Source: Streptomyces specialis (GTDB lineage: Bacteria > Actinomycetota > Actinomycetes > Streptomycetales > Streptomycetaceae). From it: a DNA stretch of 64,000 nucleotides. The DNA lies in NCBI RefSeq assembly GCF_001493375.1, contig NZ_LN929897.1, positions 859,832 to 923,831 of the forward strand, read 5' to 3'. Shown in pieces: positions 41,533 through 50,105 of this stretch. The position numbers and the translations under genes are program-made. Every line of letters starts with the position of its first letter. Position 1 is the first letter of the stretch. The notes beneath the pieces were generated by a model. It did not search any database. It was given only the letters and a program-made list of their open reading frames with translations, and was not told where the DNA came from.

Positions 41533-42549
41533 ATGCGAAAGTCCACCTGGATCCTCGGCGGCCTGGCCGTCCTGCTGCTGGCCGCCGCGGCCGTGACGCG
41601 TCTGGCGGTCTACCCGGCCGTCCACCGGGTCCCGTCCGACCTCGACGTCACGCTCCAGTACACCGGGAAGGCGACCCTGCTCGACGCGCTCGCCCTGGAG
41701 TCCGGCGATCTGGCCAACGCGGTCAAGCGGGACGTGCCCGTGACCGTCGACCGGCACGTCCGGGTGGTGGACACCAGCGGGGACACGGCGGTCTTCGCCG
41801 ACCGGCAGACCCTCCACGGGCCCGACCACGAGACCCTCGCCGACATCAAGCACCGCTGGGCACTGGACCGCCGCGACCTGGACGCGCGGCCGGCCCCGGA
41901 GGGCAGCGGGGCCGAGCCCCACCGGGGACTGGTGATCGGCTGGCCCCTGGACCCCGGGAAGCGCGACTACCGCTGGTGGGACTTCGCGACGAGCACCGAG
42001 GTGGACGCCGTCTACGACGGGACCGAGACGGTGGCCGACCGCACCGCGTACCGCTACCGGATCCGCGCCGAGGGGCCGCTCACCGACCCGGACCTCTCCG
42101 CCGCGCTGCCCCCCGCGCTGCCGAAGGAGGCCGTCAGCGGCATCGCCGCCACGATGCCCGCCGGGCAGCGGCCGGACACCGCCGCCCTGGCGGGGCTGCC
42201 CGACACCGTGCCGCTCACCTACGCGGCCACCACCGACCTGCGGGTCTGGGGGGACTCGGAGACCGGCAGCGTCCTGGACACGGCCCAGCGCCGGGTCTTC
42301 ACCGCCAGGACCACGGAGGAGGCCGGCGGGGGGACGCTCTTCCCGGTCTCCGACGTCGATGTCCGCGTCACCGACGACAGCGTGCGCGACCGGGCCGACT
42401 ACGCCGACTCCGCGGCCCGGTCGCTGTGGCTGGTGGGCACCCTGCTGCCGCTGGCGCTGCTGGTCGCCGCCGCGCTGATCGCCGCGCTCGCGATCTGGCG
42501 CGCCCGCCGCGCCGGGCGGCGGAGCGAGGACGCGCCCGGGACCGCGTGA
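41533..42549 (+). CDS. DUF3068 (PorA-like) membrane-anchored protein
   Basis: 338 residues with a membrane helix at each end: WILGGLAVLLLAAAAVTRLAVYPA (about 5-28) and SLWLVGTLLPLALLVAAALIAALAIWRARR (about 295-325). The extracellular part between contains YRWWDFATSTEVDAVYDGTETVADRTAYRYRI, typical of DUF3068. Members are annotated as porin PorA family, though the two anchors make a plain surface protein more likely. It ends two bases from the convergent ssuE. Confidence 0.85.
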   Translation: MRKSTWILGGLAVLLLAAAAVTRLAVYPAVHRVPSDLDVTLQYTGKATLLDALALESGDLANAVKRDVPVTVDRHVRVVDTSGDTAVFADRQTLHGPDHETLADIKHRWALDRRDLDARPAPEGSGAEPHRGLVIGWPLDPGKRDYRWWDFATSTEVDAVYDGTETVADRTAYRYRIRAEGPLTDPDLSAALPPALPKEAVSGIAATMPAGQRPDTAALAGLPDTVPLTYAATTDLRVWGDSETGSVLDTAQRRVFTARTTEEAGGGTLFPVSDVDVRVTDDSVRDRADYADSAARSLWLVGTLLPLALLVAAALIAALAIWRARRAGRRSEDAPGTA

Positions 42550-42550
42550 C

Positions 42551-43111
42551 CTACGCGCCGGCGGCGGCCGGGGCGAACGCGGCGCGGTCCAGCGCGGTGG
42601 TGAAGTGGCCCAGGGCCTGGGTGAGGGGCCCGTCGGCGGCGGGCTCGACGGACACGTCACCGTCGGGGGTGAGCGTGATGTCGCGGTCGAGGACGAACCA
42701 GCCGGGCGTGATGTGGGTGGCGCCCATGGTGGACAGGACCGGACGCAGGGCGTAGTCGATCGCCAGGACATGGGCGAGGGTGCCGCCGGTCGCCAGGGGC
42801 AGCACCGTCTTGCCGGCGAGCGCGTACTGCGGCAGCAGGTCCAGCAGGGACTTCAGCAGCCCGGAGTAGGCCGCCTTGTAGACCGGGGTGCCGATGACCA
42901 CGCCGTCGGCGTGTCCCAGCAGCGACGCCACCTCGCTGATCGCGGGGTGACCCGGATCGGCGCCGGTCAGCGCCTCCGGCGGCAGCGCCCGCACGTCCAG
43001 CGGGACCACGGCGTGTCCCTCCCGGACGAGTCTGCCGTCGAGATGGCGCAGCAGACGGGCGGTACGGGAGGTGGGGGACGGACTTCCGGAGATCGACAGG
43101 ACGGTCGCCAT
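42551..43111 (-). CDS. ssuE: NADPH-dependent FMN reductase (SsuE)
   Basis: 186 residues from ATG 43111 (AGAAGG upstream; an earlier ATG at 43132 is weaker). Flavodoxin-like fold with VLSISGSPSPTSRTARLL for FMN phosphate, GVVIGTPVYKAAYSGLLKSLLDLLPQYALAGKTVLPLATGG and the C-terminal FVLDRDI. It supplies reduced FMN to the monooxygenases SsuD, SfnG and the SfnB-like enzymes encoded upstream. Last gene of the organosulfur operon. Confidence 0.92.
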   Translation of the reverse strand: MATVLSISGSPSPTSRTARLLRHLDGRLVREGHAVVPLDVRALPPEALTGADPGHPAISEVASLLGHADGVVIGTPVYKAAYSGLLKSLLDLLPQYALAGKTVLPLATGGTLAHVLAIDYALRPVLSTMGATHITPGWFVLDRDITLTPDGDVSVEPAADGPLTQALGHFTTALDRAAFAPAAAGA

Positions 43112-43178
43112 GGGAGCACCTTCTCGGGACACGGAGGAACGGGGGAGTACGGGAGGAACGGCGGGCCGGGGGGACGGG

Positions 43179-44330
43179 TCAGGAGGCGGCGGCGAACTGG
43201 ACCCGGGCGGCCGGTTCGGGCCGGCGCCCGGCGTCGGGGTGGGTCCACAGCCCCCGGTCGGCCAGCACGGGAAGCACCCCCTCGCCGAACCAGTACGCGG
43301 CTTCCAGGTGGGGGTAGCCGGACAGGACGAACTCGTCGATGCCCAGCCGGTGGTACTCCTCGACGAGGTCGGCCACCTCGGTGTGGGAGCCGACCAGGGC
43401 GGTGCCCGCGCCGCCGCGCACCAGGCCGATGCCGGCCCACAGCCCGGGGTGGATCTCCAGCCGGTCGCGCCCGCCGCCGTGCAGGGCGAGCATCCGCCGC
43501 TGGCCCTCGGACTCGCTGCGCGCCAGGTTCTCCTGCACGGCGGCGACCGTGGCGGGATCGAAGCCCGCCAGCAGCCGCCGCGCCTCGGCCCACGCCTCGT
43601 CGGAGGTGTCGCGGTTGATGACGTGCAGCCTGATGCCGAACCGCACGGTCCGGCCCCCGGCCGCGGCCAGGGCGCGGACCCGGGCGATCTTCTCGGCGAC
43701 CTGCGCGGGCGGTTCGCCCCAGGTGAGGTAGACGTCCGTGTGGCGGGCGGCCACGTCCAGCGCGGCGGGCGAGGAGCCGCCGAAGTACACCTCGGGCACG
43801 GGCGAGGGGAGCCGGGTCAACTTCGCCCGCTCGACCCGCAGGTGGTCACCGGCCAGATCGACGGTCTCGCCGCTCCACAACCGCCGCACCACGTCGAGGA
43901 ATTCGCCGGTGCGGGCGTAGCGGGCCTCCTTGTCCAGGAAGTCGCCGTAGGCGCGCTGTTCGTGTGCCTCGCCGCCGGTGACGACGTTCAGCAGCAGCCG
44001 GCCGCCGGTCTGCCACTGGTACGTGGTGGCCATCTGCGCGGCCAGCGTGGGCGAGACGAAACCGGGGCGGAACGCGACGAGGAACTTCAGCCGTTCGGTG
44101 TGCTGGCTGACCATCGCCGTGGTCAGCCAGGCGTCCTCGCACCACGCGCCGGCCGGTGTCAACGCGGCGGTGAAACCGACCTGTTCGGCGGCGCGCGCCA
44201 CCTGCGCGAGGTACCCGACCGAGGGCGGCCGGTCCCCTCCGGCGGCGGTGACGGCGGCGCCGTGCCCGCCGCCGACGACATGGCGGCTGTCACCGCTGGT
44301 GGGCAGGAACCAGTGGAAGTCGAGGCTCAC
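43179..44330 (-). CDS. ssuD: FMNH2-dependent alkanesulfonate monooxygenase (SsuD)
   Basis: 383 residues from a GTG overlapping the upstream stop. Highly similar to E. coli SsuD throughout: MSLDFHWFLPTSGD, GAWCEDAWLTTAMV, RLKFLVAFRPGFVSPTLAAQ, VYFGGSSPAALDVAA, DVYLTWGEPP, RFGIRLHVI and WAGIGLVRGGAGTALVG. It cleaves sulfonates to aldehyde and sulfite using reduced flavin from SsuE, the next gene. In this operon it would finish sulfur release after sulfone oxidation. Confidence 0.95.
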   Translation of the reverse strand: MSLDFHWFLPTSGDSRHVVGGGHGAAVTAAGGDRPPSVGYLAQVARAAEQVGFTAALTPAGAWCEDAWLTTAMVSQHTERLKFLVAFRPGFVSPTLAAQMATTYQWQTGGRLLLNVVTGGEAHEQRAYGDFLDKEARYARTGEFLDVVRRLWSGETVDLAGDHLRVERAKLTRLPSPVPEVYFGGSSPAALDVAARHTDVYLTWGEPPAQVAEKIARVRALAAAGGRTVRFGIRLHVINRDTSDEAWAEARRLLAGFDPATVAAVQENLARSESEGQRRMLALHGGGRDRLEIHPGLWAGIGLVRGGAGTALVGSHTEVADLVEEYHRLGIDEFVLSGYPHLEAAYWFGEGVLPVLADRGLWTHPDAGRRPEPAARVQFAAAS

Positions 44331-45646
44331 GGGGCGTCTCCTTGACGGGGCGGGCGGGTCACAGCAGGCCGTGCCGGGGCGGCGGGGCTGTGCGCCGCGG
44401 CGGAGGGGGGAGTGGGGAGCGCGGGGGGCGGCGGGGTGCCGTTGAGGACCCAGCGGCCCACGTGCTGGACCTTCCAGCGGGCCGGGTCGTGCAGGGTGTG
44501 GGTGCGCGCGTCGCGCCAGAAGCGGTGCAGGTTCAGGGAGTTGAGCGCGGAGCGGGTGCCCGCCACCTCGAACAGCGCGTCCGCCACGGTGACGGCGGTG
44601 GTCCCGGCGTGCGCCTTGGCGGCGGCGACCGCGATCGACGCCTCGGCGGCGGTCGTGTCGGTCAGCCGGGCGCGGGCGGTGTCCACCGCGCGGGCGGCGG
44701 TCGCGAGCAGCGCCTCGGTGGCGCGGACCGCGATGGACAGCTCCCCGAACCGTTGGATCACCAGCGGGTCTTCGGCCGCCGTCTCCGCGCCGCTCTCGAA
44801 CCACGGGCGGCTGGTGGTCCGGACGAACCCGGCCGCCTCCGCCAGGGCCGCCCCGGCGATCCCCGCGTCGATCGCGGTGTGCAGCAACTGGGCCACTGCG
44901 CCGTGGAGTTGTGGCCCGGTGAAGGTGAGGTGGTGCGGAACGACACGGTCGGCGGGCACCCGTACCCCCGTCAGGCGGACCGTGCCGCTTGCGGTGGTGC
45001 GCTGGCCCATGCCGTCCCAGTCGTCCTCGACGACGACACCGGGCGCGTCGCGCGGCACGTACGCCACGTGCAGCCGGTCCTCGTCGTGCGCGGCGCGGGC
45101 GAGGACCGGTATCCAGTCGGCGAACAGGGCGCCGGTCGCGTAGTGCTTGACGCCGGTCAGCAGATGACCGTCGCCGTCCGGGGCCGGGTCCAGGCGGGTG
45201 CGGATGTCCTGGACGTGCCGGGTGCCCGCCTCGGACTGGGCGTTGCCCAGGCGCCGTCCGGCCAGCACCTCCCCGAAGAAGAAGCGCCGCTGGGCCGGCG
45301 TGCCCTGGGCGCGGAGGACGTTGACGTACACGAAGTGGCTCTGCGGGATCTGCGCCAGGCTGGGATCGGCGCCGGCCAGCAGCCGGAAGATCTCCGCCAG
45401 GGTCTCGGCGCCGATGTCGGCGCCGCCGTGGTCGGCGGGCACGGTGACGCCCAGCAGGCCGCTGGCCGTGAGCCGGTCCAGCTCGGCGCGCGGCAGCCGC
45501 CGGTGGGCGTCGCGTTCGGCGGCACCGGCGCGGAACTCATCGGCCAGGGTTCGCGCCACGGCGAGGGCCTCCGCGTCGTCGCCGATGACGTGGACGTCCG
45601 GCGCGGACGGCGCGGGCGCGGTGGGGGCCTCGGGGGATGCGGTCAT
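44327..45646 (-). CDS. SfnB/DszC-like flavin monooxygenase of acyl-CoA dehydrogenase fold (copy 2)
   Basis: 439 residues from ATG 45646. Acyl-CoA-dehydrogenase fold with LTASGLLGVTVPADHGGADIGAETLAEIFRLLAGADPSLAQIPQSHFVYV, GHLLTGVKHYATGALFADWIPVLA, and the C-terminal LNLHRFWRDARTHTLHDPARWKVQHVGRW characteristic of SfnB and DszC. These enzymes use FMNH2 and oxygen on sulfur compounds. A Pro/Ala-rich tail of about 30 residues is added at the C-terminus. Coupled to ssuD by a GTGA overlap. Confidence 0.88.
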   Translation of the reverse strand: MTASPEAPTAPAPSAPDVHVIGDDAEALAVARTLADEFRAGAAERDAHRRLPRAELDRLTASGLLGVTVPADHGGADIGAETLAEIFRLLAGADPSLAQIPQSHFVYVNVLRAQGTPAQRRFFFGEVLAGRRLGNAQSEAGTRHVQDIRTRLDPAPDGDGHLLTGVKHYATGALFADWIPVLARAAHDEDRLHVAYVPRDAPGVVVEDDWDGMGQRTTASGTVRLTGVRVPADRVVPHHLTFTGPQLHGAVAQLLHTAIDAGIAGAALAEAAGFVRTTSRPWFESGAETAAEDPLVIQRFGELSIAVRATEALLATAARAVDTARARLTDTTAAEASIAVAAAKAHAGTTAVTVADALFEVAGTRSALNSLNLHRFWRDARTHTLHDPARWKVQHVGRWVLNGTPPPPALPTPPSAAAHSPAAPARPAVTRPPRQGDAP

Positions 45647-45666
45647 GGGCGGGATGGGGGTGGGCC

Positions 45667-45695
45667 GGTGTGCCGGCCGGCTCGGCCGGCACACC
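45667..45695 (-). terminator. Hairpin between the two sfnB-like genes
   Basis: GGTGTGCCGGCCG pairs perfectly with CGGCCGGCACACC, three-base loop, starting 13 bases after the upstream gene's stop. No T run follows, and the next gene starts 21 bases on, so partial termination or mRNA stabilisation is likely. Confidence 0.6.
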
Positions 45696-45707
45696 GGGCG
45701 CGGTCGG

Positions 45708-46994
45708 TCAGGAGTACCAGGTGGGCTCGGGGAGTTCCCCGACCAGGACGTGGCGGCCGACCTCGCGGCGCTTGTAGGCGACCGGGTCGTGCAGGGTGTG
45801 GGTGCGGACGTTGCGCCAGAACCGGTCGAGCCCCTCGGCCGACGCGGTCGCGCGGGCGCCGGTCACCTCGAAGATGCGGCTGGTGATCTCCAGGGCGACG
45901 TCGGTCGCGCGGGCCTTGGCGGCGGCCACCCGGACCTCGAATTCGCCCCGCGCCCGCTCGGTCACGGCGTCCGGGTCGTCGTGCAGCCGCTGGCCCTCGG
46001 CGGCCACGGCGTCGGCCAGCGCCTCGGCGGCCCACAGCTTGGCCGTCAGGTCGCCGTAGATGTCCACGACATAGGGCTCGTCAACGGCGCGCTCGTACCC
46101 GCCGTGCAGCCAGGAGCGGGACTTGGTCCGCGTGTACACGGCCGCGGTCTCCAGCGCCCCGGCGGCGATCCCGAGGTAGAAGCTGATGAAGACGAGCTGG
46201 ATGGTGGGCACGTTGAGCGTGTTGTAGACCCGCGGCTGGAAGGTCTTGTCGACATACCCGGCGGCCGAGGCCCACGGCACCCGGACGCCGTCGATGGTGA
46301 CGCTTCCGCTCTCGGTGAGGCGCTGGCCGATGTTGTCCCAGTCGTCGTGGAACGTGAGGCCGGGCGTGTCCGACGGCACGATGGCGAAGACGTGCCGGTC
46401 GGTGCCCTCGATGACGCCCTCCAGCACGGTGACGTCGGAGACCTTGCTGCCGGTGGAGAACGACTTGCGGCCGGTGTAGACGAGGGTGTCGCCCTCGTCG
46501 CGCACGACGACGTCGCTGTCGCGCGGGTTGACGGCGCCGCCGAAGAACCACTGGTTCCTCGCGGCCTCCGCCTCGACGTGCTCCCACTGCTCGCGGGTGC
46601 CGACCAGCCGGGCCGCCCAGTTCCACAGGTAGTGGTAGCCGAGGAGCTGGCCGATCGAGCCGTCCGCCTTCGCGATCTCGCGGATCACCCGGTAGGCGGT
46701 GATCCAGTTCTGGCCGCCCCCGCCGTGCTCGACCGGGCCGAGGAGCGTCACCAGGCCCGACTCCTTCAGCAGGCGGATCTCGGCGTACGGGGTGGCGCCG
46801 GCCCGGTCGCGGGCGGCGGCGTCGGTGGCCAGCACGGCGGCGGCCTCGGCCGCGCGTTCCAGCCACCCTTCCGGGGTCGTCGGGCGGGGCAGGTCGCGCC
46901 AGCGGGCGGTGGCCGCGCCGGCGTCGGTCACCGTGCCGGTCGCCGTGTCGGCGGGGGCGTGGCCGGTGTGCGCGGCGGGTGCTTCGGTGCTCAT
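45708..46994 (-). CDS. SfnB/DszC-like flavin monooxygenase of acyl-CoA dehydrogenase fold (copy 1)
   Basis: 428 residues with CAGGAGACC before the ATG. Blocks: LLKESGLVTLLGPVEHGGGGQNWITAYRVIREIAKADGSIGQLLGYHYLWNW, TGRKSFSTGSKVSDVTVLEGV, DDWDNIGQRLTESGSVTIDGV and LDRFWRNVRTHTLHDPVAYKRREVGRH. The aligned loops match DszC/SfnB sulfide-sulfoxide oxygenases more than true acyl-CoA dehydrogenases. Likely oxidises an organosulfur substrate on the path to the sulfone used by SfnG. Second gene of the operon. Confidence 0.88.
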   Translation of the reverse strand: MSTEAPAAHTGHAPADTATGTVTDAGAATARWRDLPRPTTPEGWLERAAEAAAVLATDAAARDRAGATPYAEIRLLKESGLVTLLGPVEHGGGGQNWITAYRVIREIAKADGSIGQLLGYHYLWNWAARLVGTREQWEHVEAEAARNQWFFGGAVNPRDSDVVVRDEGDTLVYTGRKSFSTGSKVSDVTVLEGVIEGTDRHVFAIVPSDTPGLTFHDDWDNIGQRLTESGSVTIDGVRVPWASAAGYVDKTFQPRVYNTLNVPTIQLVFISFYLGIAAGALETAAVYTRTKSRSWLHGGYERAVDEPYVVDIYGDLTAKLWAAEALADAVAAEGQRLHDDPDAVTERARGEFEVRVAAAKARATDVALEITSRIFEVTGARATASAEGLDRFWRNVRTHTLHDPVAYKRREVGRHVLVGELPEPTWYS

Positions 46995-47146
46995 CGGGAG
47001 GTCTCCTGGGGTGTGGGGTGGGGTCTACGGGAACTGCCTCCTTCTCACCTTTCCTCGGCCACCGAGACGGCCGAAAACGCCTAACGTCGTCCGCGCCACT
47101 TGATACTTTTTGTATTGAGATGACCGCCGACCAGCGAGCGGGACTC

Positions 47147-48325
47147 CTAGGTGGCGGCAGGAGGAGATAGGTGGGGGAGAGAGAGGGGCCCAGGAGGCCG
47201 CGGACCGGCCGGCACCGGCCGGTCCGCGGCCTCCTGGGCCTCCAGCTCGCGGATCAGCGGCAGCACGCGGGACCCGAAGTACTCGACCTCCTCGTGGTAG
47301 TGGAGGAAGCCCAGCAGGAACAGGTCCACGCCCAGGCGCTTGTAGGCGACGACGCGTTCGGCGATCTGCTCGGGCGTGCCGATGAGGCCGGTGCGGAACC
47401 CGTCGTTGTACTGCACCAGGTCCTCGAAGGAGGAGTCCTGCCACATGCCCTTGCCGTCGGCGGTGGACGGGCCCGCCTGGCGGACGGCGGCGCCGAAGCC
47501 CTCGACGGCCTCGGTGTCCGCGCGGGCGACGATCTCGCGCAGCACGTCACGGGCCTCCGCCTCGGTGTCGCGGGCGATGAGGAACCCGTTGAGGCCGAAG
47601 CGGGGCGGGGTGCGGCCGGCCGCGGCGGCGGAGGCGCGCACGTCGGCCACCTGCTCGGTGACGCCGGCGAAGTCCTTGCCGTTGGAGAAGTACCAGTCGG
47701 AGACGCGGCCGGCCATGGCGCGGGCGGCCGTCGAGTTGCCGCCCTGGAAGATCTCGGGGTGCGGGCGGCCGGGCCCGGTCAGCGGCTTGGGCTTGAGCGT
47801 GAAATCGCGCACGCGGTAGAAGTCGCCCGCCAGTTCGGCGTGGTCGGTGGTCCAGATGGCGCGCAGGGCGCGGATGAACTCCTCGGAGCGGCGGTAGCGT
47901 TCGTCGTGCTCCAGCCAGGGCTCGCCCAGCGCGGTGAACTCGGCCTTGAACCAGCCGCTGACCACGTTGACGGCGAACCGGCCGCCGGAGAGGTGGTCGG
48001 CGGTGGCACCGAACTTGGCGAGCACGCCCGGGTGCCACAGACCCGGGTGGATCGCGGCGATGACCTTCAGGCGCTCGGTCGCCAGCAGCAGGGCGAGGCT
48101 GAAGCTGGTCGACTCGTGCTGGTACTCGGCGCCGTAACTGGCCATGTACCGCACCTGGCTGAGGGCGTAGTCGAAGCCGTTGTCCTCGGCGAGGCGGGCC
48201 AGGCGGCGGTTGTAGTCGTAACCCCAGTCGGTGCGCTGCTCGATCGTGCTGGTGACCAGGCCGCCACTGACATTGGGCACCCAGTAGGCGAATCGCAGGG
48301 GTTCCGGGACGGATTCGGCAGTCAT
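47147..48325 (-). CDS. sfnG: Dimethylsulfone monooxygenase (SfnG)
   Basis: 392 residues with GGAGGAGACACGC before the ATG. Luciferase-like FMNH2-dependent fold; LRFAYWVPNVSGGLVTSTIEQRTDWGYDYNRRLARLAEDNGFDYALSQVRY is the family's start, with VIAAIHPGLWHPGVLAK, NVVSGWFK and EIFQGGNSTAAR following. It oxidises dimethylsulfone to methanesulfinate, which downstream enzymes take to sulfite. First gene of the organosulfur operon, 258 bases after a leader peptide. The last 40 or so residues include a Pro-rich extension encoded by a long perfect hairpin. Confidence 0.93.
   Translation of the reverse strand: MTAESVPEPLRFAYWVPNVSGGLVTSTIEQRTDWGYDYNRRLARLAEDNGFDYALSQVRYMASYGAEYQHESTSFSLALLLATERLKVIAAIHPGLWHPGVLAKFGATADHLSGGRFAVNVVSGWFKAEFTALGEPWLEHDERYRRSEEFIRALRAIWTTDHAELAGDFYRVRDFTLKPKPLTGPGRPHPEIFQGGNSTAARAMAGRVSDWYFSNGKDFAGVTEQVADVRASAAAAGRTPPRFGLNGFLIARDTEAEARDVLREIVARADTEAVEGFGAAVRQAGPSTADGKGMWQDSSFEDLVQYNDGFRTGLIGTPEQIAERVVAYKRLGVDLFLLGFLHYHEEVEYFGSRVLPLIRELEAQEAADRPVPAGPRPPGPLSLPHLSPPAAT
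47186..47239 (-). terminator. 26-bp perfect palindrome inside the 3' end of sfnG
   Basis: 47186-47211 (GGCCCAGGAGGCCGCGGACC...) is the exact reverse complement of 47214-47239, two-base loop CA. It lies within the last 30 codons of sfnG and is followed on that strand by a pyrimidine-rich run (CTCTCTCTCC). It would fold as a very strong hairpin in the mRNA and could limit read-through to the genes beyond. Confidence 0.6.
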
Positions 48326-48583
48326 GCGTGTCTCCTCCGGGCGGAGCGTGAAAAGGGATCTTGAAAGGGGTCCGGAACGCGCGGGAAAGCACGCCGGAGA
48401 AACGGGCGGCGGAAAACGCGAAATAGGCGTCCGTCGACCGGGGGTGGGAAAGGAAACCGGGAAGTCACCGTGAAATCAGGGACCATGCGCGGCCGGGGAG
48501 GGCACGCACGGCCCGGCGCTCGCGCCGACGTGCGGTGACGCGGGGGACCGGTGACGGGAAAGGGGCGCGCGGGCCTGCTGGGT
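48326..48583. other. Leader-to-sfnG region
   Basis: 258 bases between the leader peptide stop and the sfnG start. It is where attenuator structures would form; GGCGC-TC-GCGCC near 48510 is a small hairpin. No other gene seen. Confidence 0.45.
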
Positions 48584-48673
48584 TCAGGCGCGGGCGGCGC
48601 GGCGACAGGAGGCGCTGGAGACACGCGCGAAGTCGACGTGCCGCCGCCGCGTCAGCTCCGGTCGAGTCCTCAT
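48584..48673 (-). CDS. Cys-containing leader peptide upstream of sfnG
   Basis: 29 residues from ATG 48673 to TGA 48584. It contains RRRHVDFARVSSASCRR, which fits the pattern of the short 'putative leader peptide' family of Streptomyces ((R)RxHxDLxRxxSAxCR) found ahead of sulfur-metabolism operons. Ribosome pausing at the near-terminal Cys codon (TGT) under cysteine shortage is the proposed mechanism, by analogy with Cys attenuators of mycobacteria. It sits in line with sfnG, in the gap divergent from the LysR gene. Confidence 0.8.
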   Translation of the reverse strand: MRTRPELTRRRHVDFARVSSASCRRAARA

Positions 48674-48849
48674 GTCACCGATCCAAACAGGGGTGCGTCA
48701 CGTGGGTCAAGGAAATCCGGCGGACATCTCGGATGCCGAGACCGATCCGGAAAGCCATCCACAGAATAACGGCGGAACGGGCCGTTCGATAGTCGCTGTC
48801 GGCGGGAGGGCGATAGGGTTCCCCTCGCACGGGCAGCGGAAGGGACGCC

Positions 48850-49761
48850 ATGCGGATAGAACAGCTCGAATACCTCGCGGCGGTCACCCGGTTCGGCTCG
48901 CTGCGCCGCGCCGCCGAAGAACTGCACATGTCGCAGCCCGCGTTGAGCGAGACGGTCCGCAATCTCGAACGCGAGCTGGGCGTGGACATCCTGGAACGCA
49001 AGCGGTCCGGCGCGAAGATCAGCGAGGAGGGCCGCGAACTCCTGCCGCACATCGCCGGGGTGCTGGAGGCGGTGGACCGGCTGCGGAGCGCGGCCGACGA
49101 ACAGCACCGCGTCAGCCGCTCGGTCCGGCTCGGCACGGTCAACACGGCGACCGTGCCCCTGCTGATCCCCGGCATCCGCGCCTTCGGGGCCGCCCACCCC
49201 ACCACGCGGGTCGAGGTGGTCGACGCCCGGCAGGAGGAGATCCAACGCGGGCTGCTGGAAGGCGGGTTCGACCTGGGGCTGGTCAACTACCTGGAGGGGG
49301 ACGACCAGCCGCCGGACCTGGAGACGACACGGCTGCTGCGCGGACGGCCCGTGGTGTGCCTGCACCCGGACAGCCCGCTGGCGTCCCGCCCGGAGATCAC
49401 CACCGACGAGCTGCTGACGGAGCCGCTGATCGCCATGCGGTCCGGCTATGTGATGCACCGGTACCTGCACCGGCTGCTGCGCGGGCACCGCCCGTCGTTC
49501 ACGTGCACGGCGGACGGCGCCGAGATGGGCAAGCTGATGGTGGCGGAGGGCCTGGGCGCCACGGTGTTGCCGGACTTCAGCGTCGCCGGGGACCCGCTGG
49601 AGCGGCGTGGCGCGATCGTCCACCGGCCGGTGGCGGGGGACCGGACCCGGGTGCTGCTGGTGCTCCAGCGCCGCATCGCGGGATCGACCCCCCGCGCCGT
49701 CCGTGACCTGCACGGATCGTTCGTGCGCCGCGCGGCGGAGCTGACCCGCGCCGCGGGCTGA
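48850..49761 (+). CDS. LysR-family regulator of the organosulfur operon
   Basis: 303 residues with GGAAGGGACGCC before the ATG. The helix-turn-helix begins at once (MRIEQLEYLAAVTRFGSLRRAAEELHMSQPALSETVRNLERELG), followed by the effector-binding domain (SVRLGTVNTATVPLLIPGIRAFGAAHPTTRVEVVD). Divergence from sfnG and the sulfone genes suggests a CysB/SfnR-like role, activating them under sulfur limitation; effector unknown. An OsmC gene with its own leader follows in the same direction. Confidence 0.86.
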   Translation: MRIEQLEYLAAVTRFGSLRRAAEELHMSQPALSETVRNLERELGVDILERKRSGAKISEEGRELLPHIAGVLEAVDRLRSAADEQHRVSRSVRLGTVNTATVPLLIPGIRAFGAAHPTTRVEVVDARQEEIQRGLLEGGFDLGLVNYLEGDDQPPDLETTRLLRGRPVVCLHPDSPLASRPEITTDELLTEPLIAMRSGYVMHRYLHRLLRGHRPSFTCTADGAEMGKLMVAEGLGATVLPDFSVAGDPLERRGAIVHRPVAGDRTRVLLVLQRRIAGSTPRAVRDLHGSFVRRAAELTRAAG

Positions 49762-49824
49762 CCGCGCCGCCCGGTTCCCGGGCGCTTCTTGACGGCCTCG
49801 CCCGGCCACGGCTACAAAGGCCGT

Positions 49825-49899
49825 ATGCCGCGCCGGCGCCGATTGGTTCGTTGCCTCTACGTGGACCTGCTCAGGTCCACGACCATGCGCTGTCGCTGA
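49825..49899 (+). CDS. Cys-containing leader peptide upstream of osmC
   Basis: 24 residues, ATG 49825 to TGA 49897-49899. RRLVRCLYVDLLRSTTMRCR fits the same Streptomyces leader-peptide pattern as the one before sfnG, with Cys as the next-to-last residue and a second Cys inside. Within it, GTGGACCTG-CT-CAGGTCCAC (49861-49880) is a perfect 9-bp hairpin that could pair or open depending on the ribosome's position. It precedes osmC by about 200 bases. Confidence 0.75.
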   Translation: MPRRRRLVRCLYVDLLRSTTMRCR

Positions 49900-50105
49900 C
49901 CAGGCCGGTCCCACCCGGGGCCGGAAGGTCCCGCACGCCGCGGCTCCCCGTCCGTCCCGCTCCCGGTCCTCCGTCGCGTCCGGCCGGACGGCCGCCTCCC
50001 GACTGTGCCCTTCCCGGCTCCGCCGTGCTCCCGCGCGTGCCGCGCCACGCCCTCGTCCCGGCGTGTCCGCACCCCGCTTCCCCCCTCACCGCAAGGAGAA
50101 CTCCC
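49900..50105. other. Leader-to-osmC region
   Basis: 206 bases. Contains AAGGAG at 50093-50098 for the osmC TTG start. No further gene. Confidence 0.4.

Noticed and set aside
45708..46994. Reading as a fatty-acid acyl-CoA dehydrogenase
   Set aside because: The C-terminal RFWRNVRTHTLHDP motif and the sulfonate-gene context favour SfnB/DszC-type monooxygenases.
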